Source: Kitasatospora sp. SUK 42
GTDB taxonomy: Bacteria > Actinomycetota > Actinomycetes > Streptomycetales > Streptomycetaceae
NCBI RefSeq assembly: GCF_015776785.2
Contig: NZ_LFMD02000007.1
Coordinates: forward strand, 343,559 to 407,558
Length of the DNA: 64,000 nt
Direction: 5' to 3'
The notes below the pieces were generated by a model, which was not told the origin of the DNA, did no database searches, and saw nothing but the letters and a program-made list of their open reading frames with translations. Made by a program: the position numbers and the translations under genes. Positions 46,753 to 54,809 of the stretch are shown here, piece by piece; position 1 is the first letter of the stretch, and every line of letters starts with the position of its first letter.

Positions 46753-47625
46753 CTACATCGGCGGCCAGGGGATCGCGGGCCAGTCCCGGGAGGGCAGCGG
46801 GTGCCGGCCCGAACCCTGCAGCGCGGCCACCCGGGCGCGGGTGGCGTCCAGTTCGGCGGCGGTCAGGTGCGGGGCCAGGCGCTCGGCCAGCGCGCCGTCC
46901 AACTGCTCGGCCAGCCGGGAGAGCACCTCCAGCGCCTCGTCGGGCAACGGGTCGCCCGCCCAGCCCCAGAGCAGGGTGCGCAGTTTGTCCTCGGTGTTGA
47001 AGGTGACGCCGTGGTCGATGCCGTACACCCGGCCGTCGGCGGCGGGGATCAGGTGGCCGCCCTTGCGGTCGGCGTTGTTGAGCACCGCGTCCAGCACCGC
47101 GAGCCGGCGCAGCCGACGGTCGTCGTGGTGCACCAGCAGCGCGGTGCGGCCCTCGCCGACCTCGGCCCGGACGATCGGCAGCCAGCCCTGCTCGGGCCCC
47201 TCCGGGTCCTGCAGCGCCAGCAGCGGCTCGGCCTGCGGGTCCGGCTCGACCCACAGTTGCACCATGCCGGGGCCGTGCGGGCCCTCGCGCAGCACGGTGG
47301 GCGGTATCAGCGCCCAGCCGGTCGCGGCGGACAGCTCGTACGCGGCCACCTCGCGGCCGGCCAGCGTGCCGTCCGGGAAGTCCCACAGCGGGCGCTCGCC
47401 GGCCACCGGCTTGTAGACGGCCTGCGCGCTCAGCGAACCGTGCTCGACCGTGCAGTACAGCGCGGCGTTGGAGGCGTCGGTGAGCCGCCCGTGCACGGTC
47501 AGCTCGCCCTGGCGCAGCAGCGCGAGGGCGGTGGGCACGTCGGCGGCGAGGGCGGCGGCCGCGGCCGGGTCGGCCTGCGGCGGGGTCTCGGTGTTCAGCG
47601 CCGGTACCCGTTCGCGCGGGGGCAC
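46753..47625 (-). CDS. SCO1664-family conserved actinobacterial protein (kinase-like fold)
   Basis: 290 residues of a family typically found near mshC and DUF3090. AVYKPVAGERPLWDFPDG and VLDAVLNNADRKGGHLI followed by YGIDHGVTFN resemble the nucleotide-binding Lys, catalytic Asn/Asp and DxG-like loop of PI3/PI4-kinase-like proteins, so a phosphotransferase role is possible. GTG at 47625 with GAGGG upstream overlaps the DUF3090 gene by 31 bases, indicating a shared operon. No activity is established to my knowledge. Confidence 0.82.
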   Translation of the reverse strand: MPPRERVPALNTETPPQADPAAAAALAADVPTALALLRQGELTVHGRLTDASNAALYCTVEHGSLSAQAVYKPVAGERPLWDFPDGTLAGREVAAYELSAATGWALIPPTVLREGPHGPGMVQLWVEPDPQAEPLLALQDPEGPEQGWLPIVRAEVGEGRTALLVHHDDRRLRRLAVLDAVLNNADRKGGHLIPAADGRVYGIDHGVTFNTEDKLRTLLWGWAGDPLPDEALEVLSRLAEQLDGALAERLAPHLTAAELDATRARVAALQGSGRHPLPSRDWPAIPWPPM

Positions 47626-48164
47626 AGGTGACCCTCGGGGTCCAGCGGCAGGTTGCAGAACGGACAGGGCTTGCGGCCGGCCGCGACCAGGTCCAGCGCG
47701 CGCTTGGCGAACACCCGGGCCATCGCGCCGGACAGCCGCACCCGCAGCATGTCCGGGCCGTTCTCGTCGTCCCGGAAGACCGCCTCCTCGGCCTCGCCCT
47801 CCTCTTCCTCCTCCACCATCGCCTGCGCCTCGACCACCAGGCAGCCGTCCACGCTGTCCCAGGCCAGGGCCATGGTGCCGACCCGGAACTCCTGCTCCAG
47901 CGGCAGGTCCAGCGGGGCGGTGTCGAGCAGGTCCCGCGGCGCGGTGGCCGGGATCGAGGCGTCGCCGCCGCTGCGGCGCAGCGCCTCGTCCAGCACCTCC
48001 TCGATCCGCTCGGCGAGCGCGGCGACCTGGGTCTTCTCCAGCAGCACACTGGTGATCCGGCCCCGGGCGCTGGCCTGCAGGTAGAACGCCCGGGCGCCGG
48101 GCTGGCCGACGGTGCCGGCCACGAACCGTTCGGGCTGGTCGTAGAAGAAGACCTGACGGGGCAC
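47595..48164 (-). CDS. DUF3090 protein
   Basis: 189 residues. Begins with the family signature RQVFFYDQPERFVAGTVGQPGARAFYLQA. The central part is acidic (VEEEEEGEAEEAVF). The C-terminus carries CPFCNLPLDPEGHLCPR, a probable zinc site with three Cys. GTG at 48164 has GGAGCGAGAG upstream. First gene of the pair with the SCO1664-like gene. Function unknown. Confidence 0.88.
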   Translation of the reverse strand: MPRQVFFYDQPERFVAGTVGQPGARAFYLQASARGRITSVLLEKTQVAALAERIEEVLDEALRRSGGDASIPATAPRDLLDTAPLDLPLEQEFRVGTMALAWDSVDGCLVVEAQAMVEEEEEGEAEEAVFRDDENGPDMLRVRLSGAMARVFAKRALDLVAAGRKPCPFCNLPLDPEGHLCPRANGYRR

Positions 48165-48225
48165 GCTCTCGCTCCGGATCGTGTCGGTCGGCTCGGATCC
48201 GCCATGGGGGATCGCGCGGTGGTGG

Positions 48226-48278
48226 GACTCGCGAGTCGTAGGACTGGCGAGCCATCGGACTCTTACGTCACTCGTAAG
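48226..48278. promoter_or_regulatory. Palindromes upstream of the DUF3090 operon
   Basis: GACTCGCGAGTC (48226-48237) is a perfect 12-bp palindrome, and CTTACG/CGTAAG (48262-48267 with 48273-48278) is a 6-bp inverted repeat with a 5-base spacer. Both lie 60-115 bases upstream of the DUF3090 start, in an otherwise non-coding 199-base gap, and could be operators or promoter elements. Confidence 0.45.
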
Positions 48279-48363
48279 TCACCCTACGACCTCCGGGCCC
48301 CGCCCGGGGAGCCGAGCGGGAGGCCGGGGGCGGGGTGGCACCCGGGGGTCTGGGCGGTGCCGC

Positions 48364-49056
48364 TCAGGCGGTCCCGCCGACCACGGCGTCGCCGGCCGGG
48401 GCCGTCGGAGCCGGGCCGGGCCTGGGGGCCAGCGAGGAGAGGTCGCCGGTGTCGCCCATTCTCAGCACGAAGGGCCGCTGCGGGGTGTACCGGATCGCGG
48501 TGACCGAGCAGGGCTCGACACTGATCCGCTGGAAGTGGTCCAGGTGCAGGCCGAGGGCGTCGGCCACCACCGCCTTGATCACGTCACCGTGCGAGCAGGC
48601 GATCCAGACCGCGTCCTCGCCGTGCTCGGCGGCGACCTTCGCGTTCCACTCGCGGACCGCGCTCACCGTGCGGTGGCTCAGCTCGCGCAGCGACTCGCCA
48701 CCGGGGAAGGCCGCGGCGGCGGCGTGGTCCTGCACGGTACGCCAGAGCGGCTCCTTGGCCAGCTCGGCCAGCGGACGGCCGGTCCACTCGCCGTAGTGGC
48801 ACTCGCCGAGCCGCTCGTCCTGGATGGGCTGCGCCAGCTCGGGGCGGGCGGCCAGCAGCGGCTCCAGGGTCTGCCGACAGCGCTCCAGCGGGCTGCTGAC
48901 GACCTGCGCCAGCGGGATCCCGGCCAGCCGGCCGGCCAGCGCGGCGGCCTGCGCGCGCCCGGTGTCGTCCAGGTCCACGCCGGGGGTCCAACCGGCCAGG
49001 ATTCCGGCGGTGTTCGCGGTCGAGCGGCCGTGTCGGACGAGCAGCAGCGTGGGCAT
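48364..49056 (-). CDS. Histidine-phosphatase family protein (MSMEG_4193-like)
   Basis: 230 residues, phosphoglycerate-mutase-like fold: the RHG motif LLLVRHGRSTAN, VSSPLERCRQT, and the second catalytic His in IACSHGDVIK. The MSMEG_4193 group is co-conserved with DUF3090 and SCO1664-like proteins in actinobacteria, and all three are together here. The substrate is unknown; glycolytic phosphoglycerate mutase is unlikely. Confidence 0.88.
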   Translation of the reverse strand: MPTLLLVRHGRSTANTAGILAGWTPGVDLDDTGRAQAAALAGRLAGIPLAQVVSSPLERCRQTLEPLLAARPELAQPIQDERLGECHYGEWTGRPLAELAKEPLWRTVQDHAAAAAFPGGESLRELSHRTVSAVREWNAKVAAEHGEDAVWIACSHGDVIKAVVADALGLHLDHFQRISVEPCSVTAIRYTPQRPFVLRMGDTGDLSSLAPRPGPAPTAPAGDAVVGGTA

Positions 49057-49163
49057 GGGGCCTAGCCTACGGCCTCCCGGGGGTGCCGTGGTTCCGCATT
49101 CCCGCCCCGGCCCCGGGGGCCGGCTCCGTGCCCCGCGCCCGTCCCCGGGTCAGAATGGCCCGC

Positions 49164-50144
49164 ATGATCGTCCACTGCGCCGCCTACCACGACGGCCACC
49201 GCCTCGACGCCCCCGACGACCTGGCCGGCGCGCTCGCCGCCGCGCGGGCGGCCGGACCGGGCGGCTTCGTCTGGATAGGCCTCTTCGAGCCCACCGCCGA
49301 GGAACTCGACCAGGCCGGCAAGGAGTTCTCGCTGCACCCGCTGGCCGTCGAGGACGCGGTCAGCGCGCACCAGCGCCCCAAGGTCGAGCCCTACCAGGGC
49401 TCCCTGTTCGTCACCCTCAAGACGCTCGGCTACCGCTCCGGCGCACACGCGGTCGCCGTCGGCGAGGTGATGGTCTTCCTCGGCCCGGACTTCGTGATGA
49501 CCGTCCGCCACGGCGCGGACACCCCGCTCAGCGGCCTGCGGGCCCGGCTGGAGCGGGAACCCGAACTGCTGCGCTACGGGCCCAGCTCGGTGCTGCACTC
49601 GGTCTGCGACACCGTGGTCGACGGCTACGTCGAGGTGACCACCGCGCTCCAGACCGACCTGGACGAACTGGAGGCGGACGTCTTCGCCCCCGGCCGGGTC
49701 GGCCGCGACAACGCCGGGCGGATCTACGGCTGCAAGCGCCAGGTGATGACCGTCCGCCGGGCCACCCTCCCCCTGCTGGAGCCGATGCTGCGCCTGGAGC
49801 GCGGCGCCCCCTTCGTCCGCCCGGAGACCGCCCCCTACCTGCGGGACGTCGCCGACCACCTGGCCCGGGTGAACGACCAGGTGGACGGCATGGACCGGCT
49901 GCTGTCCGACATCCTCAGCGCCAACCTGGCGCAGGTCAGCGTGCAGCAGAACAACGACATGCGGAAGATCTCCGCCTGGGCGGCGCTGGCCGCCGTACCG
50001 ACGATGATCGCGGGCGTCTACGGGATGAACTTCGAGGACATGCCCGAACTGCACCAGCCCTGGGGGTACCCGGCGGTGCTGTCCCTGATGGCGCTGGTGT
50101 GCGTGGTGCTGCACCGGGTGTTCAAGCGGCACGACTGGCTGTAG
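49164..50144 (+). CDS. CorA-family magnesium/divalent cation channel
   Basis: 326 residues. A large N-terminal cytoplasmic domain with a long helix is followed by two C-terminal membrane helices, the first ending in the ion-selectivity motif YGMNF. It forms pentameric Mg2+ (or Co2+/Ni2+) channels. The start is uncertain: ATG at 49164 (MIVHCAAYHDG) gives the usual N-terminus, and ATG at 49155 is possible. Neither has a clear ribosome site, so the message may be leaderless. Confidence 0.92.
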   Translation: MIVHCAAYHDGHRLDAPDDLAGALAAARAAGPGGFVWIGLFEPTAEELDQAGKEFSLHPLAVEDAVSAHQRPKVEPYQGSLFVTLKTLGYRSGAHAVAVGEVMVFLGPDFVMTVRHGADTPLSGLRARLEREPELLRYGPSSVLHSVCDTVVDGYVEVTTALQTDLDELEADVFAPGRVGRDNAGRIYGCKRQVMTVRRATLPLLEPMLRLERGAPFVRPETAPYLRDVADHLARVNDQVDGMDRLLSDILSANLAQVSVQQNNDMRKISAWAALAAVPTMIAGVYGMNFEDMPELHQPWGYPAVLSLMALVCVVLHRVFKRHDWL

Positions 50145-50169
50145 CACCCGCCGTGCGCCGACCGCGGGC

Positions 50170-51216
50170 TCAGGCCAGGCCCGCGCGCTCCAGCGCCTCG
50201 ACACCGGTGCGCAGCGCCCGCACCCGCTCGTCCAGGGTGAAGCCGGACGGGGCCAGGGTGAGGGTGGTGATGCCCGCGTCGGCGTAGGCCTGCATCCGGT
50301 CGGCGATCCGGGCGGTGTCGCCGATCAGCGAGGTGGCGTCGATCAGGTCGTGCGGGACGGCGGCGGCGGCGCCCGCGTAGTCCTTGGCCAGGTACTTCTC
50401 CTGGATCTCGTCGGCCGCCTGCTCGTAGCCCATCCGCCGGGCGAGCTGGTTGTAGAAGTTCTTCTCCTTGCTGCCCATGCCGCCGATGTAGAGCGCGGCG
50501 TAGGAGCGCTGGGCGTCGGCCGCGGCCTTGACGTCCTCGCCGACCGCGATGTTGACGGTCGGGCAGAGGTCGAAGCCCTCCAGGGACTTGCCCGCCCTGG
50601 CGCGCCCGGCCTTCAGCGGGTCGAGGGAGAGCCCGGCGTGCTCGGGGGCGAAGAAGATGCCGAGCCAGCCGTCGGCGATCTCGCCGGTCTGCTCCAGGTT
50701 CTTCGGGCCGATCGCGGCGATGTACAGCGGGATGTGCTCACGCACCGGGTGCACGGTGAGCTTGATCGGCTTGCCCGGGCCGCCGGGCAGCGGCAGGGTC
50801 CAGTGCTCGCCCTCGTGCACCAGGCGCTCGCGGGACATCGCCTTGCGGATGATCTCCACGTACTCGCGGGTGCGGGCGAGCGGCTTGTCGAACCTCACCC
50901 CGTACCAGCCCTCGGACACCTGCGGGCCGGAGACGCCGAGGCCGAGGCGGAAGCGGCCGCCGGAGAGGGTGTCCAGGGTCGCGGCGGTCATCGCGGTCAT
51001 GGCCGGGGTGCGGGCCGGGATCTGGAAGATGGCGGAGCCGACGTCGATCCGCTCGGTCTTCGCGGCGACGAAGCTCAGCACGGTCGCGGCGTCCGAGCCG
51101 TACGCCTCGGCCGCCCAGCAGACCGAGTAACCGAGCCGGTCCGCCTCCTGCGCCACCGCGATGTTGTCGGCGTCCATGCCGAGTCCCCAGTAGCCGAGGT
51201 TGATGCCGAGTCGCAT
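50170..51216 (-). CDS. LLM-class F420-dependent oxidoreductase
   Basis: 348 residues, luciferase-like monooxygenase fold: GINLGYWGLGMDADNIAVAQEADRLGY (in parts), RIDVGSAIFQIPARTP and FRLGLGVSGPQVSEGWYG. The subgroup uses coenzyme F420 in actinobacteria; the substrate is unknown. It converges on corA with a 25-base gap. ATG at 51216 is a good start, with GGAAGG upstream. Confidence 0.9.
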   Translation of the reverse strand: MRLGINLGYWGLGMDADNIAVAQEADRLGYSVCWAAEAYGSDAATVLSFVAAKTERIDVGSAIFQIPARTPAMTAMTAATLDTLSGGRFRLGLGVSGPQVSEGWYGVRFDKPLARTREYVEIIRKAMSRERLVHEGEHWTLPLPGGPGKPIKLTVHPVREHIPLYIAAIGPKNLEQTGEIADGWLGIFFAPEHAGLSLDPLKAGRARAGKSLEGFDLCPTVNIAVGEDVKAAADAQRSYAALYIGGMGSKEKNFYNQLARRMGYEQAADEIQEKYLAKDYAGAAAAVPHDLIDATSLIGDTARIADRMQAYADAGITTLTLAPSGFTLDERVRALRTGVEALERAGLA

Positions 51217-51431
51217 GTGCCGAACCTTCCAGTCGGGTGGGCCTGGCGGCCAGTCGCGCGGGCTTGGTGGCGAGCGTAGCCGCGCGCTCCCGGGTCATGC
51301 TACTGACGGGTAGTGGTGGTCTGGGTCACACCACCCGTACTGATCGTTCTGCGGGTCGACCCACCTGTCCGCGCACCGGCCGCTACGCTCAGCCGACGTG
51401 GGGAGCACTCTCCCCACCTGCGCGTTTACAG

Positions 51432-51458
51432 GGCCACCGGGGCCACCGGGGCCACCGG
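51432..51458. repeat. Three tandem GGCCACCGG repeats
   Basis: Perfect 9-mers at 51432-51440, 51441-51449 and 51450-51458 in the leader of the aldo-keto reductase gene, 20 bases before its start. They may affect translation or simply be slippage. Confidence 0.8.
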
Positions 51459-51477
51459 CCAGTGGAGGGCCCGTCCG

Positions 51478-52458
51478 ATGGAAAAGCGCCACCTCGGCCG
51501 TACCGGCCTACAGGTCTCCCGCCTCGGCCTCGGCACCATGAACTGGGGCCGCGACACCGACGAGCACGAAGCCGCCGAACAGCTCAAGGAGTTCGTCGAC
51601 GCCGGCGGCAACCTGGTCGACACCGCCGACGTGTACGCGGACGGCGGGGCCGAGTACCTGATCTCCCGCCTCACCGAGAACCTGATCCCCCGCTCCGAAC
51701 TCGTCATCGCCACCAAGGCGGGCAGCGTCCCCGAGTCCGCGCGACGCTTCGACGGCTCGCGCGGGCACCTGCTCGCCGCCCTGGACGCCTCGCTGCACCG
51801 GCTCGGCACCGACCACGTCGACCTGTGGCAGGTCCACGCGTTCGACCCGATGACCCCGGTCGAGGAGACGCTCAGCGCCCTCGACATCGCCGTCGCCTCC
51901 GGGCGCGCCCGCTACGTCGGGGTCTGCGACTTCAGCGGTTGGCAGCTCGCCAGGGCCGCCACCTGGCAGCACGCCCACCACGGACGGGTCCCGCTGGCCG
52001 GGGCGCAGCTGGAGTACTCGCTGCTCCAGCGCGGCATCGAACGCGAGGCGCTGCCCGCCGCGCTGGACACCGGGGTCGGGGTCCTCGCCGGCTCGCCGCT
52101 CGGGCGCGGGGTGCTGACGGGCAAGTACCGGCACGGCGTCCCGCAGGACTCGCGCGGCGGCTCGCCGTACCTGTCCGGGTTCGTCCAGCCGTACCTCGGG
52201 GAGCGCTCGCGGCGGATCGTGGACGCCCTCGCCACCGCCGCCGACGGGCTCGCCAGCAGCCCGCTGGCGGTCGCCCTGGCGTGGGTCCGGGACCGGCCCG
52301 GGGTGGCGAGTGCGCTGGTCGGGGCACGGACGGCGGCGCAGTTGCAGGCGGCGCTGTCGGTGGAGGAGCTTACGCTTCCGGGTGAGATCCGCGGCGCGCT
52401 GGACGACATCTCGTCGCCGGTGCACCGCTACCCGGACCAGGACTGGAGCGAGCTGTAG
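51478..52458 (+). CDS. Aldo/keto reductase
   Basis: 326 residues, TIM-barrel NADPH oxidoreductase. The catalytic tetrad is recognisable: Asp in DTADVYADGG followed by Tyr, Lys in VIATKAG, and His in DLWQVHAFDP. The N-terminal motif MEKRHLGRTGLQVSRLGLG and cofactor-binding region near the C-terminus (RTAAQLQAAL) fit the family. It probably reduces aldehydes or ketones; substrate unknown. ATG at 51478 is used, with GGAGGG upstream. Confidence 0.92.
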   Translation: MEKRHLGRTGLQVSRLGLGTMNWGRDTDEHEAAEQLKEFVDAGGNLVDTADVYADGGAEYLISRLTENLIPRSELVIATKAGSVPESARRFDGSRGHLLAALDASLHRLGTDHVDLWQVHAFDPMTPVEETLSALDIAVASGRARYVGVCDFSGWQLARAATWQHAHHGRVPLAGAQLEYSLLQRGIEREALPAALDTGVGVLAGSPLGRGVLTGKYRHGVPQDSRGGSPYLSGFVQPYLGERSRRIVDALATAADGLASSPLAVALAWVRDRPGVASALVGARTAAQLQAALSVEELTLPGEIRGALDDISSPVHRYPDQDWSEL

Positions 52459-52487
52459 GCCCCCGGATCCGGGTCGTCGAAGAGAAC

Positions 52488-52522
52488 GTGCAGTGAAGTG
52501 AAGTGCAGTGCAGTGGAGTGGA
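52488..52522. repeat. Seven tandem GTGNA pentamers
   Basis: Consecutive 5-mers GTGCA, GTGAA, GTGAA, GTGCA, GTGCA, GTGGA, GTGGA, 19 bases before the start of the RecD-like gene. Such a repeat is out of character with the surrounding GC-rich DNA and offers several GTG codons. It could be a slippage-prone regulatory tract or a multi-site operator. Confidence 0.85.
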
Positions 52523-52540
52523 CCTTTGGAGCGGACGACG

Positions 52541-54712
52541 ATGACTGACACGGGGAACGGCGCTCCGGAGGAGACCTCGGCGGCCCCCGCCACACCCGCC
52601 ACCCCGGCCTCCCCGGCCGACAAGGCGGCGGCGATAGCGGAGCTGGCTCAGCGGATCCGGAGCATCGCGCCGCAGCCGTCGGCTCCGGAGGCTTCGGGTG
52701 GCTCGGGTGCTCCGGGAGCTTCGGAGGCTTCCCAGGCTCCGGAGGCTTCTGGGGCTTCTGGGGCTTCTGGGGCGGCGGGCGGGGACAACCCGGCCGCCGT
52801 GGCGGCCCCGGCCGCCGGGGAACCGGACCGGCAGCGCGGCGACGCCCTCCGGGAGGCCGCCGGGGTCCTGACCTCCGGCGGCGCCCCGGCCGAGCTGGCC
52901 GCCGCGGCCGTGGCCGAGTTCGGCGACGACGCCGCCGAGCGGCTGCGCGAGGACCCGTGGGCGGTGCTGGGCCTGCCCGGCGTCCGCCCCGAGCACGCCG
53001 ACGGCTTCGCCCGCGAGCTGCTCGGCCCCCAGGCCGCGCCGGGCGACCCGCGCCGTGCCCAGGCGCTGGTGCTGTGGCTGCTGGAGCAGGCGGTGCTGCG
53101 CGGGCACTCGGCCCTGGAACTCCCCGAGGTGACGGCCGGGCTCGACCGGCTCCGGATGCCGGACCCGGCCGCCGCGATCCAGGCCGCCGTCGCGGAGGGG
53201 CGGGTGCTGCCCTTCCAGGAGGAGCTGTCCGGCGCCGAGGCGCACGCGGCGGGCGGCGAGGACGAGGAGCCGCCGACCCGGACGCTGCTCGCGCTCGAAC
53301 GGCTGGCCATGGCGGAGGACAGCCTCGCCGAGGGGCTGCTCCAGCTGATGGCCACCTTCGTACCGGGTGAGGACGTCGAGCCGGAGGACGCCGAGTCGGA
53401 GGGCGCCGAAGCGGAAGGCGCCGAAGCGGCGGACGCCGAGCCGACGGAGGCCGAGTCGGAGGACGGCGGCTCGCCGGAGGCCGAGGCGGAGGCCGCCGTC
53501 CCCGAGGCCCCCGCCGCGCCCGGCCCCACCGCCTGGGCTGCCGCCGCCGAGGCCGCGCCGTCCTCCTCCGCGACCGCGCTGATCCGGGCCGTCGCCGACA
53601 GCGCCCTGGTGCTGCACACCGGCGGCGAGGCCTCCCGCGCCGAACCGGCCGCACTGCTCGCCGCCGCCGGCCGGCTCGGGCTGCGGGCCTGGGCCGCCAC
53701 CTGGACCGACCAGGGCAAGGAATCCTTCGCCGCGCTCGCCGGGGCCGACACCGCCGTCCCCGTGGTCACCCTCGCCGAGCTGCTGTCCGGTGCGGCCGGC
53801 CCCGGCCGCTCCCCCGACGGCACGCTCGCCGTGGACGTCCTGATCGTCCTGGACGCGCCGCTGCTGGACGTCGAACTGGCCGCCACCCTGCTGGAGTCGC
53901 TCGCCGACGGCACCCGGCTGGTGCTCAGCGGGGACCCGGGCCAGCTCTGGTCGGCCGGCCCCGGCCGGTTCTTCGCCGACCTGCTGGCCGCCAAGGCCTG
54001 CCCGGCGGTCGCCTCCCGCACCCCGGACTTCGGCCCGATCGGCGAGCTGGTCTCCGGCGTCGGCATCGGCGAGCTGCAGCCGGTCGAGGCGCCGGACAAG
54101 GAGGTGGTCATCCTGACCGCCAAGGACGGCGGCGAGGCCGTCCACCGGGCCATCCAGCTGCTCACCGACTCCATCCCGCGCGCGCTCGGCATCCCGGCCG
54201 AGCAGGTCGTGCTGCTGACCCCCGGCCACGGCGGCCCGGCCGGCACCCGGGCGCTGAACGCCGCCGCCAAGGCCCGACTCAACCCCGGCCCCGGCCGCTT
54301 CGGCGGCTTCGACCCGGGCGACCGGGTGGTGGAGTCCCCCGCGCCCGGGATCACCCGCCCGGCCCGGGTGCTGGACGGCGACGCCACCGGCCTGCACCTG
54401 GAGTACGCGGACGGCTCGCGCCGGACCGTCCCGCCCGCCGAGGCCGGCCGGCTGCGGCACGGCTGGGCGCTGACCGTCCACCAGGCGCTCGGCCGCCGTT
54501 GGCCGGCCGCGGTGGTCGTGCTGCCGGAGGACGCCGGCCAGGTGCTCACCCGGCAGTGGGTCTACACCGCCTTCGGGCGGGGCGAGCGGCACCTGTCCGT
54601 GGTGCACGCGGCGGGCCCGGCGCTCGCCCAGGCCGTCGCCGAGCGCCCGGCGCAGCCGCGTACCACCCGGCTGCGGGCGATCCTCGCGGAGAACGCCGCC
54701 TCGGCGTACTGA
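52541..54712 (+). CDS. RecD-like helicase homologue with degenerate ATPase motifs
   Basis: 723 residues. Order: low-complexity Ser/Gly/Ala/Glu N-terminus (about 1-100), a helix-hairpin-helix-like region (EDPWAVLGLPGVRPEHADGF), an acidic linker (about 280-325) and an SF1B RecD2-like core. The core shows LVLSGDPGQLWSAGPGRFFADLL and GWALTVHQALGRRWPAAVVVLP. Where RecD proteins have GGPGTGKT this protein has TGGEASRAE (about 357-366), and the DEAS of motif II is LDAP, so ATP hydrolysis is probably lost while the fold is kept. ATG at 52541 is chosen; TGGAG lies 12 bases upstream. Confidence 0.8.
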   Translation: MTDTGNGAPEETSAAPATPATPASPADKAAAIAELAQRIRSIAPQPSAPEASGGSGAPGASEASQAPEASGASGASGAAGGDNPAAVAAPAAGEPDRQRGDALREAAGVLTSGGAPAELAAAAVAEFGDDAAERLREDPWAVLGLPGVRPEHADGFARELLGPQAAPGDPRRAQALVLWLLEQAVLRGHSALELPEVTAGLDRLRMPDPAAAIQAAVAEGRVLPFQEELSGAEAHAAGGEDEEPPTRTLLALERLAMAEDSLAEGLLQLMATFVPGEDVEPEDAESEGAEAEGAEAADAEPTEAESEDGGSPEAEAEAAVPEAPAAPGPTAWAAAAEAAPSSSATALIRAVADSALVLHTGGEASRAEPAALLAAAGRLGLRAWAATWTDQGKESFAALAGADTAVPVVTLAELLSGAAGPGRSPDGTLAVDVLIVLDAPLLDVELAATLLESLADGTRLVLSGDPGQLWSAGPGRFFADLLAAKACPAVASRTPDFGPIGELVSGVGIGELQPVEAPDKEVVILTAKDGGEAVHRAIQLLTDSIPRALGIPAEQVVLLTPGHGGPAGTRALNAAAKARLNPGPGRFGGFDPGDRVVESPAPGITRPARVLDGDATGLHLEYADGSRRTVPPAEAGRLRHGWALTVHQALGRRWPAAVVVLPEDAGQVLTRQWVYTAFGRGERHLSVVHAAGPALAQAVAERPAQPRTTRLRAILAENAASAY
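52683..52790 (+). repeat. Low-complexity coding repeats in the RecD-like gene
   Basis: Repeated GCTTCTGGG/GCTTCGGGT-like units encode Glu-Ala-Ser-Gly runs. The third codon positions are often T (GCT, TCT, GGT), unlike the strong G/C bias of every neighbouring gene. This suggests expansion by slippage of a short unit. Confidence 0.75.
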
Positions 54713-54758
54713 GCCGCCGTGGGGCGGGCGGGCGCCGTACCGCTCCGCCGACAACGCG

Positions 54759-54791
54759 ACGGGCGGGCCCGCTTCCCGCGGGCCCGCCCGT
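54759..54791. terminator. Bidirectional hairpin terminator
   Basis: A perfect 14-bp stem (54759-54772 with 54778-54791) and a 5-base loop between the convergent RecD-like gene and the 199-residue hypothetical gene. Confidence 0.8.
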
Positions 54792-54809
54792 CCTGCGCAC
54801 TGGATCGCG

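Noticed and set aside
52683..52790. Frameshift in the RecD-like gene
   Set aside because: The T-ending codons raised suspicion, but the same frame stays open with sensible sequence on both sides, so the unusual codons reflect repeat expansion.
52370..54754. Minus-strand open frame of 794 codons
   Set aside because: Antisense to the RecD-like gene. The product is Gly/Arg-rich without domains.
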